Source of the DNA: Loxodes magnus
Lineage: Eukaryota > Ciliophora > Karyorelictea > Loxodida > Loxodidae
Direction: 5' to 3'
Assembly (NCBI GenBank): GCA_946699065.1
Contig: CAMPDV010000367.1
Location: 124,001 to 188,000 of the forward strand
Length of the DNA stretch: 64,000 nt
Under the pieces are notes generated by a model that did no database searches, had not been told where the DNA came from, and saw nothing but the letters and a program-made list of their open reading frames with translations. The position numbers and the translations under genes are program-made. Of the stretch, positions 14,009 to 25,953 are shown piece by piece (position 1 is the first letter of the stretch; each line of letters opens with the position of its first letter).

Positions 14009-16395
14009 AGCATTTTTTCTTTAAAAGGAATAATTAATTAAGTTTAAAATTGTCTTAAAGCCAAGTAGAGAGAAATCTTCTTCACTTTCTTCCTTTAACG
14101 AGGCTTAAAGAATATCCATTTACATCTTAAATCAGAAGTAAAAATATTTTAATTTTTCTCATATGAAGACATTAGATACACTTCCGACTAGTAAATTACG
14201 AAGAATAAAAAATACAATTTGATAGTCTTTTTGGTGAAAATAAAGATGCTTATAAAAATTAGTTCTATCCAATAAGTTTATTCATCAATTAGATTAAAAC
14301 CTTCTACTAAAATACCAATAAAGCTTAGTTAGAAAATAATAAAGTTCATTCTAAGAAATATAAATTTAAGGTTTAAACACAAACTGAAAGCCTATTTCAT
14401 GGTACTATTCTTTTAATCTTCAGTATAAAATAATAGCTTTTAACTTTTGAATAGAATAAAAGGTGCTTTCAACTAATATCAAAGAATGTGATAGTTGTTT
14501 ATATTAAAAGACTTCATTATTATTTAATCTCTTAAAACGAAACCGAAATATTAATTTCCTTTAGTATTTTATTAATGATTCTGTAAGGAATTGTTTGTTC
14601 TTAAGCCACTATATAAGAAAAGAATATCTAGGCTTTAATAGAGCATAATAGTCGATTTAAGATATCTATTTGTATGCTTTAGGTATTAATTTATATAAAG
14701 CATGCTTAACTCTGAATTTATTTGAGTTTGCAACAAAATAGAAGCTTAAACTTATATAAGCTTTTAAATTGCGTCCCTTTGGGTTAACTTAGTTATATGA
14801 TTTACTTAGAAAAACTAATGAAAATAGGTTATTTTTGTGGTTATAAGTTCAAGTCTAAATTACTAATACAATGTACCTAAATAAATTGAACTATACCTTA
14901 TGCTTTATTCCCTAGAACCTACATGCTAGACATGGAAAAAGGTAATTAAATTTTGTTTAAAGCATTTGACTAAAGCATCAGTAGTTAAAAGCTTTAAATT
15001 TTTCTCTGATTTAATTTTTTAAAGTAGTTTGAAATACTTTAGTAGGGAAAGCTAATTATTAGTTATATATCAAAGTTAAAAGGAAAAACTTAAGGTATTA
15101 TTATAAACTGAGCTAAATAAGCAAGGATGTAAAACGAAAGCTTTATTTATTTGATCTTACTGCTGCTAAAATTAAATCCGAAAACATTATACTAAATAAG
15201 CAAAGTCATTAATAAAATGTTCAATATAAAATGTAAATCTAGATAACTAGATGGAGGTATTATATTTACAGACTTTGCTTCCTTATTATAATATCAACTT
15301 TTCACAAGGAAATAGCCAGAATAAATTAGAATTTATTGCTAGAAATAAAAGGAATAACTTAGTATAAGTGCTTCTATTATCAAGGCTTGCTAAATTACTA
15401 TCTAACTTTATACTATTTTATCTAGAAGCTAATTTGAAGGATGAAATCAAAGATTTCAAGCACTTTCAGAATAGAAAGTAGACATTATTGTTAAATATAG
15501 GTGAGTTTGGCTATTATAGACTAACTGAATCAAAGCACTCGTTTTGCTTAATCTATGAAAGCGAACTAAAATATTAGATCTTAGCAAAATAATGGTTATC
15601 TAGGAATTGAAATAGTAAAGTTTAACCAATAGCACTTATAGCTATAAGCATGTATTGATTATTTGTTTAAGTAGAACTATAATGAATAAGTTAAGCTTTT
15701 AATATCTGCCTAGTAATTTCTATATGATTTGAATAAATTAACAATTACCTGCTTAGTATATTTTAAAGCATGATATTACAGTATATCGTAGCTTAGAAGA
15801 TAGGATATATTCATCTTGATATTAAATTACTTTATTATATTGCTGATCTTATTATATTTGCTATAATTTGCTCTAAAATAGAAGGCTTGCTAATTTAAGC
15901 TCTGAATAAAGTCATTATAAGTCTAACTAATTTCATCGATTCCAGGTTTAAATTAGATAATATAGAAAGTAGAATACTTAGTACTAATAGAATAAGCGTC
16001 GTAGTATACAGGATTTTACTAAAGAAGAACTATGCCTGTAAAGAAAATAATGGCATCTGATGATAACGCTGTATGATATTATTAGCCAAAGATTAATAGA
16101 ATGGACTAATACCAATTTAATTTAAAAATATCTAAGCCAGATAGCTTAGAACTTATTAAGTTACTGCATTTCATATAGTAAATGCGGTTTTAAATAGTCA
16201 CACTGAAAACTTATAAGATGTATCCTTCAACTACTTTAAACAGATAAGGAGTTATAATTAACTCTATCCTATCTTAAATCTGTAAAAAAGCATTTTAAAA
16301 ATCGAAGAAAGAAAAATTAATTTAAAGGTTAAATAAAATGCTAACAAAGACCTGTAAAGCAACTGCAATATTAATAAATGTAATATGGTATTTTA
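14009..16395. other. open frame without recognisable protein
   Basis: The frame that contains the ORF at 16396-16986 is open back through this whole stretch. Parts read like protein (FDSLFGENKDAYKNQFYP near 14220, YLEKLMKIGYFCGYK near 14800). In-frame TGA occurs about as often as expected by chance. A long degenerate or multi-intron gene is possible. I cannot separate that from noise. Confidence 0.25.
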
Positions 16396-16986
16396 ATGGT
16401 AACTCGTTAACTAATAAGAATTTTAAAGAGAGTAATATCTTGTCTAGTTAATTTATTTAAACATGAAAATCAGGATTATTACAAACCACCTTTATTTCAA
16501 ATCTTCGTATTATATCTAGTTCAAATTCATAAACTAGATTCTTATAATTACATATATCCAAAGGATGCTGATGATTAGTTATGTATGTGAATATATGGAA
16601 TATATATTAAGAGCTGCTTTAAATATAAAGTCATGCAGTTTATTAATAAAATTAAGTTTTTGTTGTCTTTGATAAGAAAAGACATGGAATGGTGTTCTTG
16701 CTAGATGTATATTGAGGCTAGCATTAGAATAAGTATGTGTATATGCAAAAAGCTTTACATACTTATCTTCCACAATCAGTTAGCAAAGTAATATAATCAA
16801 GCTAAATCTGATCTAATAGTCTTTCCTACAAAATTAAAGAATAAGATACTTAAAAACTTCAAATGCGTTTTAATTATTAGACATCTAAGCATGATAGCTT
16901 CTACAAAAGAAACGTAGAACAGGATATAGATCTTGGAAAATAAGCCAAAGAGTTCTTTTGCCAATGTTAACATTACTAATCTTTGA
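16396..16986 (+). CDS. hypothetical protein, 196 residues or longer
   Basis: The frame beginning MVTRQLIRILKRVISCL and ending at TGA 16984-16986 has a protein-like composition: HENQDYYKPPLFQIF, YIYPKDADDQLCMW and ENKPKSSFANVNITN. It contains charged and Pro/Asp-bearing stretches that random A+T-rich frames lack. It may be the C-terminal end of a longer product, because the same frame is open upstream for more than 2 kb. No domain is recognised. It lies on the same strand as A1, whose ATG follows after about 450 bp, with a possible 85-residue ORF (17096-17353) in between. Confidence 0.42.
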
Positions 16987-17095
16987 AAAACAAAATAAGT
17001 ATATTCTTCAATTTCTAAACAAGACAACAAATAATAATAAAAGCATAACAAAATTTTAAATTTAATCCTAAGAAATAAATTAAACTAATAATCTG

Positions 17096-17353
17096 ATGAA
17101 ATTGCTTTTTAGATTAGCAATGGTGTCATTTTAATTTGATTTTGCTAAGAGTCTTTATTTAGAGCCATTTAGAGATTTATGTAAGAGTTTGTTGAGAAAA
17201 GGATAAAAATAACCAAAAAGAATCTTTTAGGAAGTTTTATTGCATATTATAGTTTTGTGGTGTGTCTTCTTTATTGGAAAGAAGCGGACTAGAAGTTATT
17301 GCTAGAGAGAAGAAGGAAAGGTATAAGCATAGAAGTATTAAACTATTTTTTGA
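17096..17353 (+). CDS. possible small protein, 85 residues
   Basis: The frame starts MKLLFRLAMVSFQFDFAKSL and continues with YLEPFRDLCKSLLRKGQKQ, then IIVLWCVFFIGKKR and a basic/acidic tail, ending at TGA 17351-17353. It ends 86 bp before the start of A1. The only support is the composition, one hydrophobic segment and a clean terminal TGA. It could be chance. Confidence 0.25.
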
Positions 17354-17439
17354 CTTAGATAGATAAGCTTAATAAACATTTTTTTAAAGCGCAGATTTCC
17401 TTTATTTTATTTATTTAAACTACCAAACAATAAATTAAT

Positions 17440-20400
17440 ATGTCAGTCACCTTAATGCACAAACAGAAGAGCAAGCTGGATAATTATATCAAATTAATGG
17501 AGATCCAAAACAAAATACAGAAGTATAATTTAGAGTACAAGAAACAGCTGAAATAGAGAATTAACTAAGGAGAGCTGGGAGGAAAAGTTAAATACAAGAG
17601 TTAGGAAAATTCAAGGAGCGATATTAATAATATCTCTGAGTAGAACAATCAAAAAAAGGAATAATTTGAGCTTAATAATGAAAAGAAAGTTCACTTCAAC
17701 GATATTGAAATGAGGTAAAAAAACAACAGGCAGATATAATTGAAACTGGCTGATTAAATGAAATATCGAAATCAAATAAAAGAATCAAAATTAAAATTTT
17801 TATATTATAATTCGAGTCAAGATGTTAAAATCTAAGCCTAGGATAGTTTTGCAGATAAAGAGAAATTGCTTGACATCAATAAAATGCCTAAAATATAATT
17901 CAAAGTACCAAAAAGTTCTTAGTAAAAATATCCTATAAGAAGCAGAAAAAATAACAAAAGTTACGACTTTGGCGTAAAACAAAATACACAAGATTAATAA
18001 AAATGCTCTTAATTCCCGAAACTAAATAAGTGCTTAGATTAAAATTGCATATGTTGTGATAATACCAATCTGTTAAATTCGTAATTTAAACTTGATATTA
18101 AATAACAAGATTAGATCTACATCCCTCATATAACTTTCTAGGATAAACTGCAATTTAAATAACAGATTTTAAAAAGAAAGATCAGGTTCCGATAGTCATA
18201 GAGCAGAGATAAAACTTTAACTAAATATGAACCGACTAAAAAAATAATGCTAGAGAATTAACTTGATTAGGTTAAAGACTCAAACTTAACAAGCCAATCA
18301 AATACTCCAATTATGAACGAAGATAAAGACAAAATCAGCAACGCTTTTAGAAATAGACGAAGTATGGCTCATTTATCGCTAATTGACTTAAATAAAACAT
18401 GCTAAAAGCTACCTCCTCCAAATGAGAAAGGCTCAATTAATGTAGACTAAAATTCATAAAGTACGAAAAATTAACATTTCTTCATTAGCTTTGGAAAGAA
18501 GTCTAAGTGGTTCAATCAATTTCATAATTAATTTCAAAAGAAAAAAACAAAAATGGAAGAGACTTCCAAAAGTTAAACCAGGACTCCTATTATATAAAAA
18601 AGGTCAAAAGATATGAGATAAAAGGTTGATGGCTAAATAGAGGATTAAGAGAATGATACTATAGCTAGTTAGTTTTAGGAAATTAATTCATTTTCCACAA
18701 AAATTTAAAAGAGGTAAAAGAATCTTAAATCAATTTTTGATTATGAAAAGAACTTTGCTGAGTCACCTATACTATTTACAAGATCGAGAAAAAACACCTA
18801 ACCCAGCATGAAGTAGAGATGAAATGAAATTAAATCGAAAAGCATTGTTTTATAATTGGCAAGGAAAGTACCAAGCGAAATTCCTAAAGCTGAAGAAAAT
18901 TAAACTAAAGAATAGTAATAAAACCTTGACAATTCAATAGATTCAAGCAAGATGGATAAGGAGATTGAGGCATTATTAGAAGAAACTGAGGCGAAGAAGA
19001 ATTAAATCATGGAAGAGGAAAACTAATTTTGGAACTTCAGATCAAAAGTAAAAAAACCTAATTCTTCTATCCAAAATTCCAAAAAATCTGGTATTACTAG
19101 TTTGCAAGGCTCAGAATTCAAAAGCCAAAATTCTTTAACGGATCTTTTAAAAGAGATCGATGAAAGCAAAGATCAATCTAAAAATGCATATAATAAAGCA
19201 CATCAGTTTTAATAAGAAAAGGTTAGTAGAGTTGATTTGAAAAATGTAAAAGAAAAAGTAGATTAAGAAAACGAAGAAAAGAGCCCAAGCCCTCTTAGTT
19301 CAAAATTTATTAATTTATTACCAACTTAGCCAGTTTTAACTGCATAGAATAAAACAAAAGAGTTAAGCAAAAATTAAATAAAACTGAACTAGCTAAGCTT
19401 CTAGTATAAAATTGATGCCATCTTAATGAGTAATAATGATAATCCTTATCTTTATGAAGATTTCCAAGATATAATAGCATTGACTAAATCTAACAGTCTA
19501 CTTCTAAGAGTTATTCTAATGAAGACTATTGTAATAAGTAAAGAGTGGATAAAGAAATCACTAATGAAATCTTTCAGTACTCTAACTGCTTAAGGAATGA
19601 ATTTCCAGTTGTTTCTTTAAGATTTACCTTTGGAAACTTAAACCTGATTTTTTAAGAATGAAATTTAAGAGTAAGTACCACAGGAAGGCTAGCTTCAAGA
19701 AGAAGATTTTTGCGTTTTAGAGAAATCAAGAAGCTTTCTGATTATACAAATAGAAGACTAAGAAGTAAAAGTAGAAGATGACTTAGTTCCTGAATAATAG
19801 TAAATAGAACAAGCTGGATTTTTAGTAAACGAGATATGCGTTTTCATACAGAATTTAATTGACGCTTACAAGGATTTCCCGTTAAGCATAAAGTGCTTCT
19901 TCAAGCTTATGTTTATACAAAACAGTGCTAAGTTCTATTACAACTATCTTTCTCCTTTTGAATAATACAGAGTTTAAGATTTCTTAGATAAGTTAAACAA
20001 CAAGTAAGATTTTAATATTCAGGCAAGCTACTAAATTACTCATAGCTTTCTACCTGTTTAAAGTTTCGATGATTGAAGGATTGATGCTTAATCCTTAGGA
20101 CTAAAACATTTCTTGCTTGTCTTACACTCAAAAAATAAACATAGTTGCTTTCGCAAGTTTATTCCAAATCTTAGTCCTGCAAAATTTCATTACTGAGAAT
20201 ATAAAAAAATAAGAGTTTTATCAGTTCCAAAAAGACCTTTACTAAGGTAAATACCAGGAAGTTAACAATGTAATATTTATCTAATACAGGTAAACTATGA
20301 TGGAGTCTCAGATCGCTTGTTTTCCTATAAATGTCTAAACTTTCTTAGCACCTAATTTCCTAATAAAATACTATAGCTTCAAATGAAACTTGGTACATTT

Positions 20401-20448
20401 CTTGATTAAATCTATAACGATTTACAAGAGAACGAGCTAATTTAGTGA
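17440..20448 (+). CDS. family A member 1 (A1), helical RasGAP-like C-terminal domain
   Basis: The gene model is three exons, 17440-20003, 20023-20269 and 20290-20448, totalling 990 codons ending TAG-TGA. Splicing restores one frame matching the five paralogues. Residues 1-50 are a coil shared with A6 (IQNKIQKYNLEYKKQLKQR). Residues about 50-660 are Lys/Gln/Ser-rich and probably disordered. Residues about 665-985 form the conserved domain: LLLRVILMKTIVISKEWI, ICVFIQNLIDAYKDFPLSIK, YNYLSPFEQYRVQDFL, then LLIAFYLFKVSMIEGLMLNP, FASLFQILVLQNFITEN and NYDGVSDRLFSYKCLNF. The helix order (LLR start, P-x-I-K/R helix, a FLF-type helix ending in NP, a Q-rich helix ending in N) recalls RasGAP/IQGAP GAP domains. 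No arginine finger is evident, so that assignment is tentative. The conserved Trp at 19546 is TGG here and TGA in all the others. Confidence 0.68.
20004..20022 (+). other. A1 intron 1 (19 nt)
   Basis: The sequence gtaagattttaatattcag lies between codons conserved in all family A copies. Removing it restores the frame NNKQATKLLIAF. The same position is interrupted by 16-18 nt in the other five copies. Confidence 0.85.
20270..20289 (+). other. A1 intron 2 (20 nt)
   Basis: The sequence gtaatatttatctaatacag is located exactly 247 nt after intron 1. Its removal joins NN to VNYDGVSDRLF, the most conserved segment of the family. Confidence 0.85.
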
Positions 20449-20700
20449 TAGCGACTATGAAAATAAGATTTAATTTTATAAGTTTAAGTTATTCTGTTTG
20501 TTTATTTTACCCTTTAATACAATCTTAAGTCTCATTAACTAGCTAACTAAAGAAATTACCTATGAATTGTATAAAAGCAATCTAGTAATTTCTAGTCAGT
20601 TTCTTGATCTATTATCTTTGTATACTTCAATCTAATGTTATATCCTTAGAGTCTATTAAACCAAAGAAATGGAATATTTCAATGATACTATGTAGATATT

Positions 20701-21456
20701 ATGACAAGTCTGATTAAATCAAACTTAAGTAAACATCTGCATGCTTTTAATATTCTACTACTTTTAGTTAAATCCCCATTCTCCATGATTGTATGGACTG
20801 CTAATATTCAGAGCTTTTTTAATTCCTTTGTAGGAAATAAAAAAAACAGTGAGGGCTTGAGTTATTTGAATGAACAATAGTTGGTCTCGGTTGGACAGAA
20901 TACCAAAGATTATCAGCTTGAAACTTTATCCCTTTTAGAAACAATGGGATTTAAGCTAAAAGGTAAATAAAGCTATTTGAAACTAAGTTAATGGAGCTAA
21001 TCAAGGCTGAATGAATTAAAAGTTGAAATATTAAGTAAAGAAATAGAACGATAATGTAAAGCTTTTCTATAACAAGTAGCACTATCTAATTTAAACTTAC
21101 CAAACTTGTATAAAAAAGATATTATAAACTGTGAAATTTAGCTTTGAAATAGTCATATCATTAGCTTTATTTTAATTTGGAGGATAGATGAAGATATTAA
21201 AGGATTTTTTTGTACTAGGACGAAAAATTTAGGATTGAACAAATGAGCAGTGAAGAATTTTAAATAAGCTTATTAGTAATAAGTTTTAAAGGAAGCTCAG
21301 AATAATGAAATAGAGTGGCTAAATTAATTAGCATCTGGATCTAAATAGTGTAAATATGAGCCTTTTTGCAAGTATTAATATCAAAAAACACTAGAATAGC
21401 AATAATAAATAATAAATGAGAACAATAGCAATTAAGCTGCAGTCTTAAAGGTATGA
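20701..21456 (+). CDS. hypothetical protein, 251 residues
   Basis: The ATG at 20701 lies 252 bp after the A1 stop, and the frame runs 251 codons to TGA 21454-21456. The product has one hydrophobic N-terminal segment (HAFNILLLLVKSPFSMIVW) and then a soluble, charged part: LSLLETMGFKLKG, LNELKVEILSKEIERQ, EAQNNEIEWLNQLASG. It closes with Gln-rich sequence. Composition and runs of Glu/Lys are protein-like. No family is recognised. It could be a separate gene or, through an intron I have not seen, a C-terminal extension of A1. Confidence 0.45.
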
Positions 21457-21832
21457 ATAATCCAAAAATAAAGTGATGCCTTTTAAAATAAATTACCGTA
21501 TAGCTTGTGATCTATAAGGTAAATAAGTTGAAATCGAGTTATGCAAGTAGTATGATCTTTAAAGGATTAATTTAAGAGAATAGAAAAGGCTAGTAGTTTA
21601 AAAAGCAAATTAGAAGTGATTAATAAAGATGAAAATGCATGCTTGTTGATTTGCTTATTTTAAGTTACCTAATTATAGAACTATACTCTATTATCCTTAT
21701 AAGACTAAATGATTTACTATCTTAACTATTCAATATGCAAATGTTAATTTTGCCTTAATTGTGAATGAATTGGCAAATTTTCCTTTTATCTTTTGAGTGA
21801 ATATTAAAAGAACTTTATATTATATTGATATA

Positions 21833-21905
21833 GGGGATCTAGCTCAAATGGTAGAGCGCTCGCTTAGCATGCGAGAGGCATTGGGATCGATACCCAAGTT
21901 CTCCA
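21833..21905 (+). tRNA. tRNA-Ala (anticodon AGC)
   Basis: A complete 73-nt cloverleaf: acceptor ggggatc/gttctcc, D arm gctc...gagc, anticodon stem ctcgc/gcgag with loop ttAGCat, and T arm ttggg-atcgata-cccaa. A3-type discriminator a, no intron. A T run follows directly (pol III terminator). One T-T mismatch sits at acceptor pair 6-67 and one G-U pair at 3-70. G3-U70 is the alanine identity pair. B-box and A-box sequences are intact. Confidence 0.95.
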
Positions 21906-23569
21906 TTTTTATTGAGATAACATAATTATTTATATATCAATAACGTTTAATTTAGCTTCTATCTAAAATATTGAGACTTTAAGTCTTAACTATTTCAATT
22001 ATCGCTCATCTCCCACAAAATATTTTGCACTATTTATAGGTAAAATTGTATTGATATGGAGTTGAAATTGCAAAGAGTCTTGGATAAATGAATGCGTAGT
22101 AGATCGTCATTGTATAAAAGGTATTATTAATGAAGTTTAGAAAGAGCTAAGGCATATTAAAATCAGATATTTATACTTAGAATGAAATTTAAATAAACTC
22201 TAAGGGAAAAAAAGGAGATAAACCTTATATTTAGCTATTAGTATATAAAGCTATTTTATCCAAAAAGAGTTAATTATAGGGATATGTAATATAATCTAAT
22301 TTATAGGTGGAACTAAGATCGGTTATGATAATTTAGTCATAATCATACATATAATAAAGAAAATTAAATAAGAGCCATGAAATTGAAAAAAGTTGATCTC
22401 AGATAAAATAATTGGGAAAAGAGAGTTTTACTTTATCCCTTTAAATTGCAATACTCAAATCAATAAATCTTAAGGTCTTTTATGCTTATTAATTTATTAA
22501 TATCTAACAAACTAACTTTATTAGAGGTAAATTCAAAACTAGTTATAGATTTTATTTCAGTAAAGCAAGTCAAAGCAATTTTTATATAAAAATAAAGGGG
22601 AGAGAGGAGCGACTTCTATTAATAATTTATAAGGCATTATATATAAATATAGAACTACTACTGTTTACAATTATTTAACTATCATCGCTTTTAATTTTTA
22701 AATTTCCTTAAGCTCTTAAATAACAAGCACTACTTAATAAAAGTTTCTTGGAATTGCTTCTAATTTATTGATTCCATCCTATTAATCTTAATTATCATTC
22801 ATTTTTTTAATTTTCTATTTGTCTATGAAGTAGCTTCAGGCTTAATAAATTTCTCTAGTTGCTGTCTAAATATTTTTTAGGACTAATGCTACCCAATACC
22901 CAACTTAATAAGCATCTGCTTTAATTAATAAAAGTCTAATTTAATTCTCTTAAATATTCTGCTGACTAAAGTACTTAGAACCTTAACATCTCCTAAGATA
23001 TTAAATACCTCATTACTAAGTGCTAGTTTTAGTATAATTTAAATTTTATCTTAAGCTAAATAGCTTGCAGTATATGACTATAAGCATTCAAAGGTATTCG
23101 AACTAAAGTTGCCTTTGACTTGCTCTTATTTTTATTTCAATTGCTAGATCAAAAACTTAATATAGCAACTTCAACTTTATAGCCTCATTAATTTCATTTC
23201 TATTGTTCAAATAGATAAAAGAAACTTTAACTAATTAAGTCTCTAATAGTGACTAGATACTAGAAGCTAAATCGATTTAACTTAACTAGCATGCAGGTAA
23301 AACTCGTTAAGTATTATAGATAAACTGATTCAAACTTAGGGAGTAATCAATGATGCTATTCCTTTGCTAAGATATGTATTAAAGGAGGTATCTCTATTAT
23401 CAAAGGATTAGGTAATCCCTAAATTAATCTATAAAAGCTTATTATAAAACTGCTAAAGAGTTAGATAAGAACAAGAACTAGGCTATTCCATTCTGAGTAT
23501 GATGATTCTTTCAGCAATATTTACTTAATCGCTTTTTTCTTTCTCATAGTAATTACCAAATAATTAAGA
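21906..23569. other. gap downstream of tRNA-Ala
   Basis: After the T run that ends the tRNA, I see only A+T-rich sequence. No supported gene, RNA or repeat array was found. Confidence 0.35.
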
Positions 23570-24673
23570 ATGAGCAGCATTTTTAATAAAAGAGCCTATG
23601 TTTTAAAATAAGTGCATCTGTCAATAAATAGCCAAAACTATCTTCCATAAACATAATTGAAGAAGGTTAAAGAATTTAGAACTGATGACTTCAAATTGGA
23701 ATTAGCATTTTCAAAATTAAAGCAGGAAAGTTAAGGAAGAATATTGAAGTTATTATAGAAAAAAGGATAAAACTATTGAAAATAGTTATTAGATAAAAGA
23801 TATGAAGAGATAGGAGTTTCTTATGAAGAATTTAATTCTTAGCTAATAAAATAAACCAAGAAAAGCAATACAGATATTTAAAAACTATAAAGAAAGGCAA
23901 GTTACTTTTATAAAAGAACTATATATCGAAATCTATCTTTTTAATTGAATGTAATGCAACTAAATACTATAAAATGGAAAAATGTTCATGCTATAATATC
24001 TTTCATTTATGAATACTCTAGCTAGTTCAGTATTATTCGAAAGAAAAAAGTTATGCAATCTACTGAAAAAGGGATCTAAATATTCTTAAAATTGATAGTA
24101 ATTATCTAGATAGCAATCGAATAAATCTTACTTGCTATATTGTAATTTAGGATCTATTTTATAATTAAATATTTCAAAGTCAAACCAAATCTTATGGAGG
24201 CTTTAGATAACTAGTTTACTTAAATAACCTAGAATATCCTTAATGGGTTAGACTTTACATCCTTTCTTAAAGATACAACTGAAAAATGGATTTTAAGTAA
24301 TTAGTACTAATTAGAGGAAGATTCTTATTAATAAAGTACTTAGAACTAAATCTAAGAAAAGGATTTATCGAATTTAGGATAAAATCTTGATATGCTAGAT
24401 CCTGAAAATTAAAGATAATAGAGATAGAAAATCAAATACTAACATAGTATTAAACCTTTAAAGCACTTTATTCTAAAAAATTAATCAGAAATCTAGAGCT
24501 CTTTTGTTTCCTTTATTTGGATATAATCTTCACCAATCTAAATAGCAAGCAATAATAGCTACTATAAGCGAGCAATGCAATATCTAAGTAAGTTGTAGTA
24601 AGAAAATATTCTTTTATCTGCTGGATATTTTAAAAATATTGTCTGGTGCTTATAAATATAGATGACTTAATGA
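23570..24673 (+). CDS. hypothetical membrane-anchored protein, 367 residues
   Basis: The ATG at 23570 (context aagaATGag) opens 367 codons ending TAA-TGA. I noted only one internal TGA (QNYWKQ), which is a low count for this length. The N-terminal half is charged and probably helical: VKEFRTDDFKLELAFSKL, LLDKRYEEIGVSYEEF. A long hydrophobic stretch lies near residues 172-200 (LIVIIQIAIEQILLAIL). A second charged part follows (LQEEDSY..., KDLSNLGQNLDMLDPENQ). I do not recognise the family. It lies between tRNA-Ala and the degenerate family A copy A2, on the same strand. Confidence 0.5.
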
Positions 24674-25953
24674 TGAAAGAGATTATATACTTAATAATAA
24701 AATTAATAAACTAAGCTAAAGAAAAAGCTAATGGTTAGAAGTTAATTAGTTACAGAATCAATAAGTTTAGATCATTTATAGATCTGATTTGAGTTAGTTA
24801 ATATATTCGCTGAGAAATATTTAAAGTCAAAGCTTTATTAAGAGAAGATAGATCTTCAATATTACTATATATCTCAAACTAGTTTATCTAAGATATACTA
24901 TATCTCTAGGTGATTCTTTTATTCAGTCATGCTGTTTTCTATTTTTTGAGATAAGAATTAGCTTCTATCTAGCAAAAATGGTCTCTTCACTACACGCTTA
25001 TATAAATCAATTTTAAGCCTTAAATTTAGCAATGCTACTCTAATATCCTTAGCCTCATGAACTTAAGTCTTAATAGATAATTTCTTAGCTTAGCTTTAAA
25101 TCACAAACATAGTACTAAAGTTTCTTATTTGGTATTTTAATAAATTTTCAGACTTTGTTACAGAAAGCAGTTCAACTTTAAAGTTTCAACTAAGAAAAAG
25201 AATGATTTTGGATTGTGTATAGCGTAAAACAGACAGCTAGTAATAGAGTTTAGCATCAAATATCTACTTCCAGCTAAATACACACCCATATCCTCAATAT
25301 TTTGTATATAAATCTAAATTAAAAGCTAAACATCTAGTCAGAGATAACTTGATTACTAAAATATGTTTATATCAGTCTAAGTTATTGTAACTAAAACTTA
25401 AAAGACAGGTATATTTACTCTATTCAAAGTATTGAAAATCACTAGAATAGCAGTTTATTTCAGTACTTAAAGATCAACTTAAGACAATTTTTAAATCTTC
25501 CTTTTTAAATAAAGCTTAACTTAGATTTTTGTCAGCCTAAATTAAATTCCAGGTTAAATTCCACAAATCAGTATTATATTCTTTAGTAAAGCTACCTTTG
25601 ATACTTCCACATAATATACTAAGTCTTAATTTTCTATCCTCAACCATCTCATAATAGCAAAGGTTTGGGATATAAATATAACCTTGATTTTTATCTCTAA
25701 GCTAAGAGCAAAATAGTCTGCTTATATAGTAAGCTCTATTATTTACATTAGCTAGTACTAATCCCCTTCTAATTAAGTACGGGCTTTTTGAGGATAAATA
25801 GCTAAACTTATGAATAAATCCTCTAGGAATTTAAATATTTACTGGCTATTTAATTTGACTCCTATACATCTTTCTAACTATCCAGCTTTAATTTTTAATT
25901 ATTTAAAGTAACACATATTTCTATCACTTTAAAGGGATTTTTCAAGAAAAGTA
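24674..25953. other. gap upstream of A2
   Basis: A frame from ATG 25202 to TGA 25685 reads 161 codons but has few acidic residues and looks like what this code makes of random A+T-rich DNA. I do not call it. No RNA gene or repeat was seen. Confidence 0.3.

Noticed and set aside
25202..25687. Plus-strand frame of 161 codons ending in TGA
   Set aside because: Composition (few Glu, Asp, Gly) is what random A+T-rich DNA gives under a code with no fixed stops; no homology.
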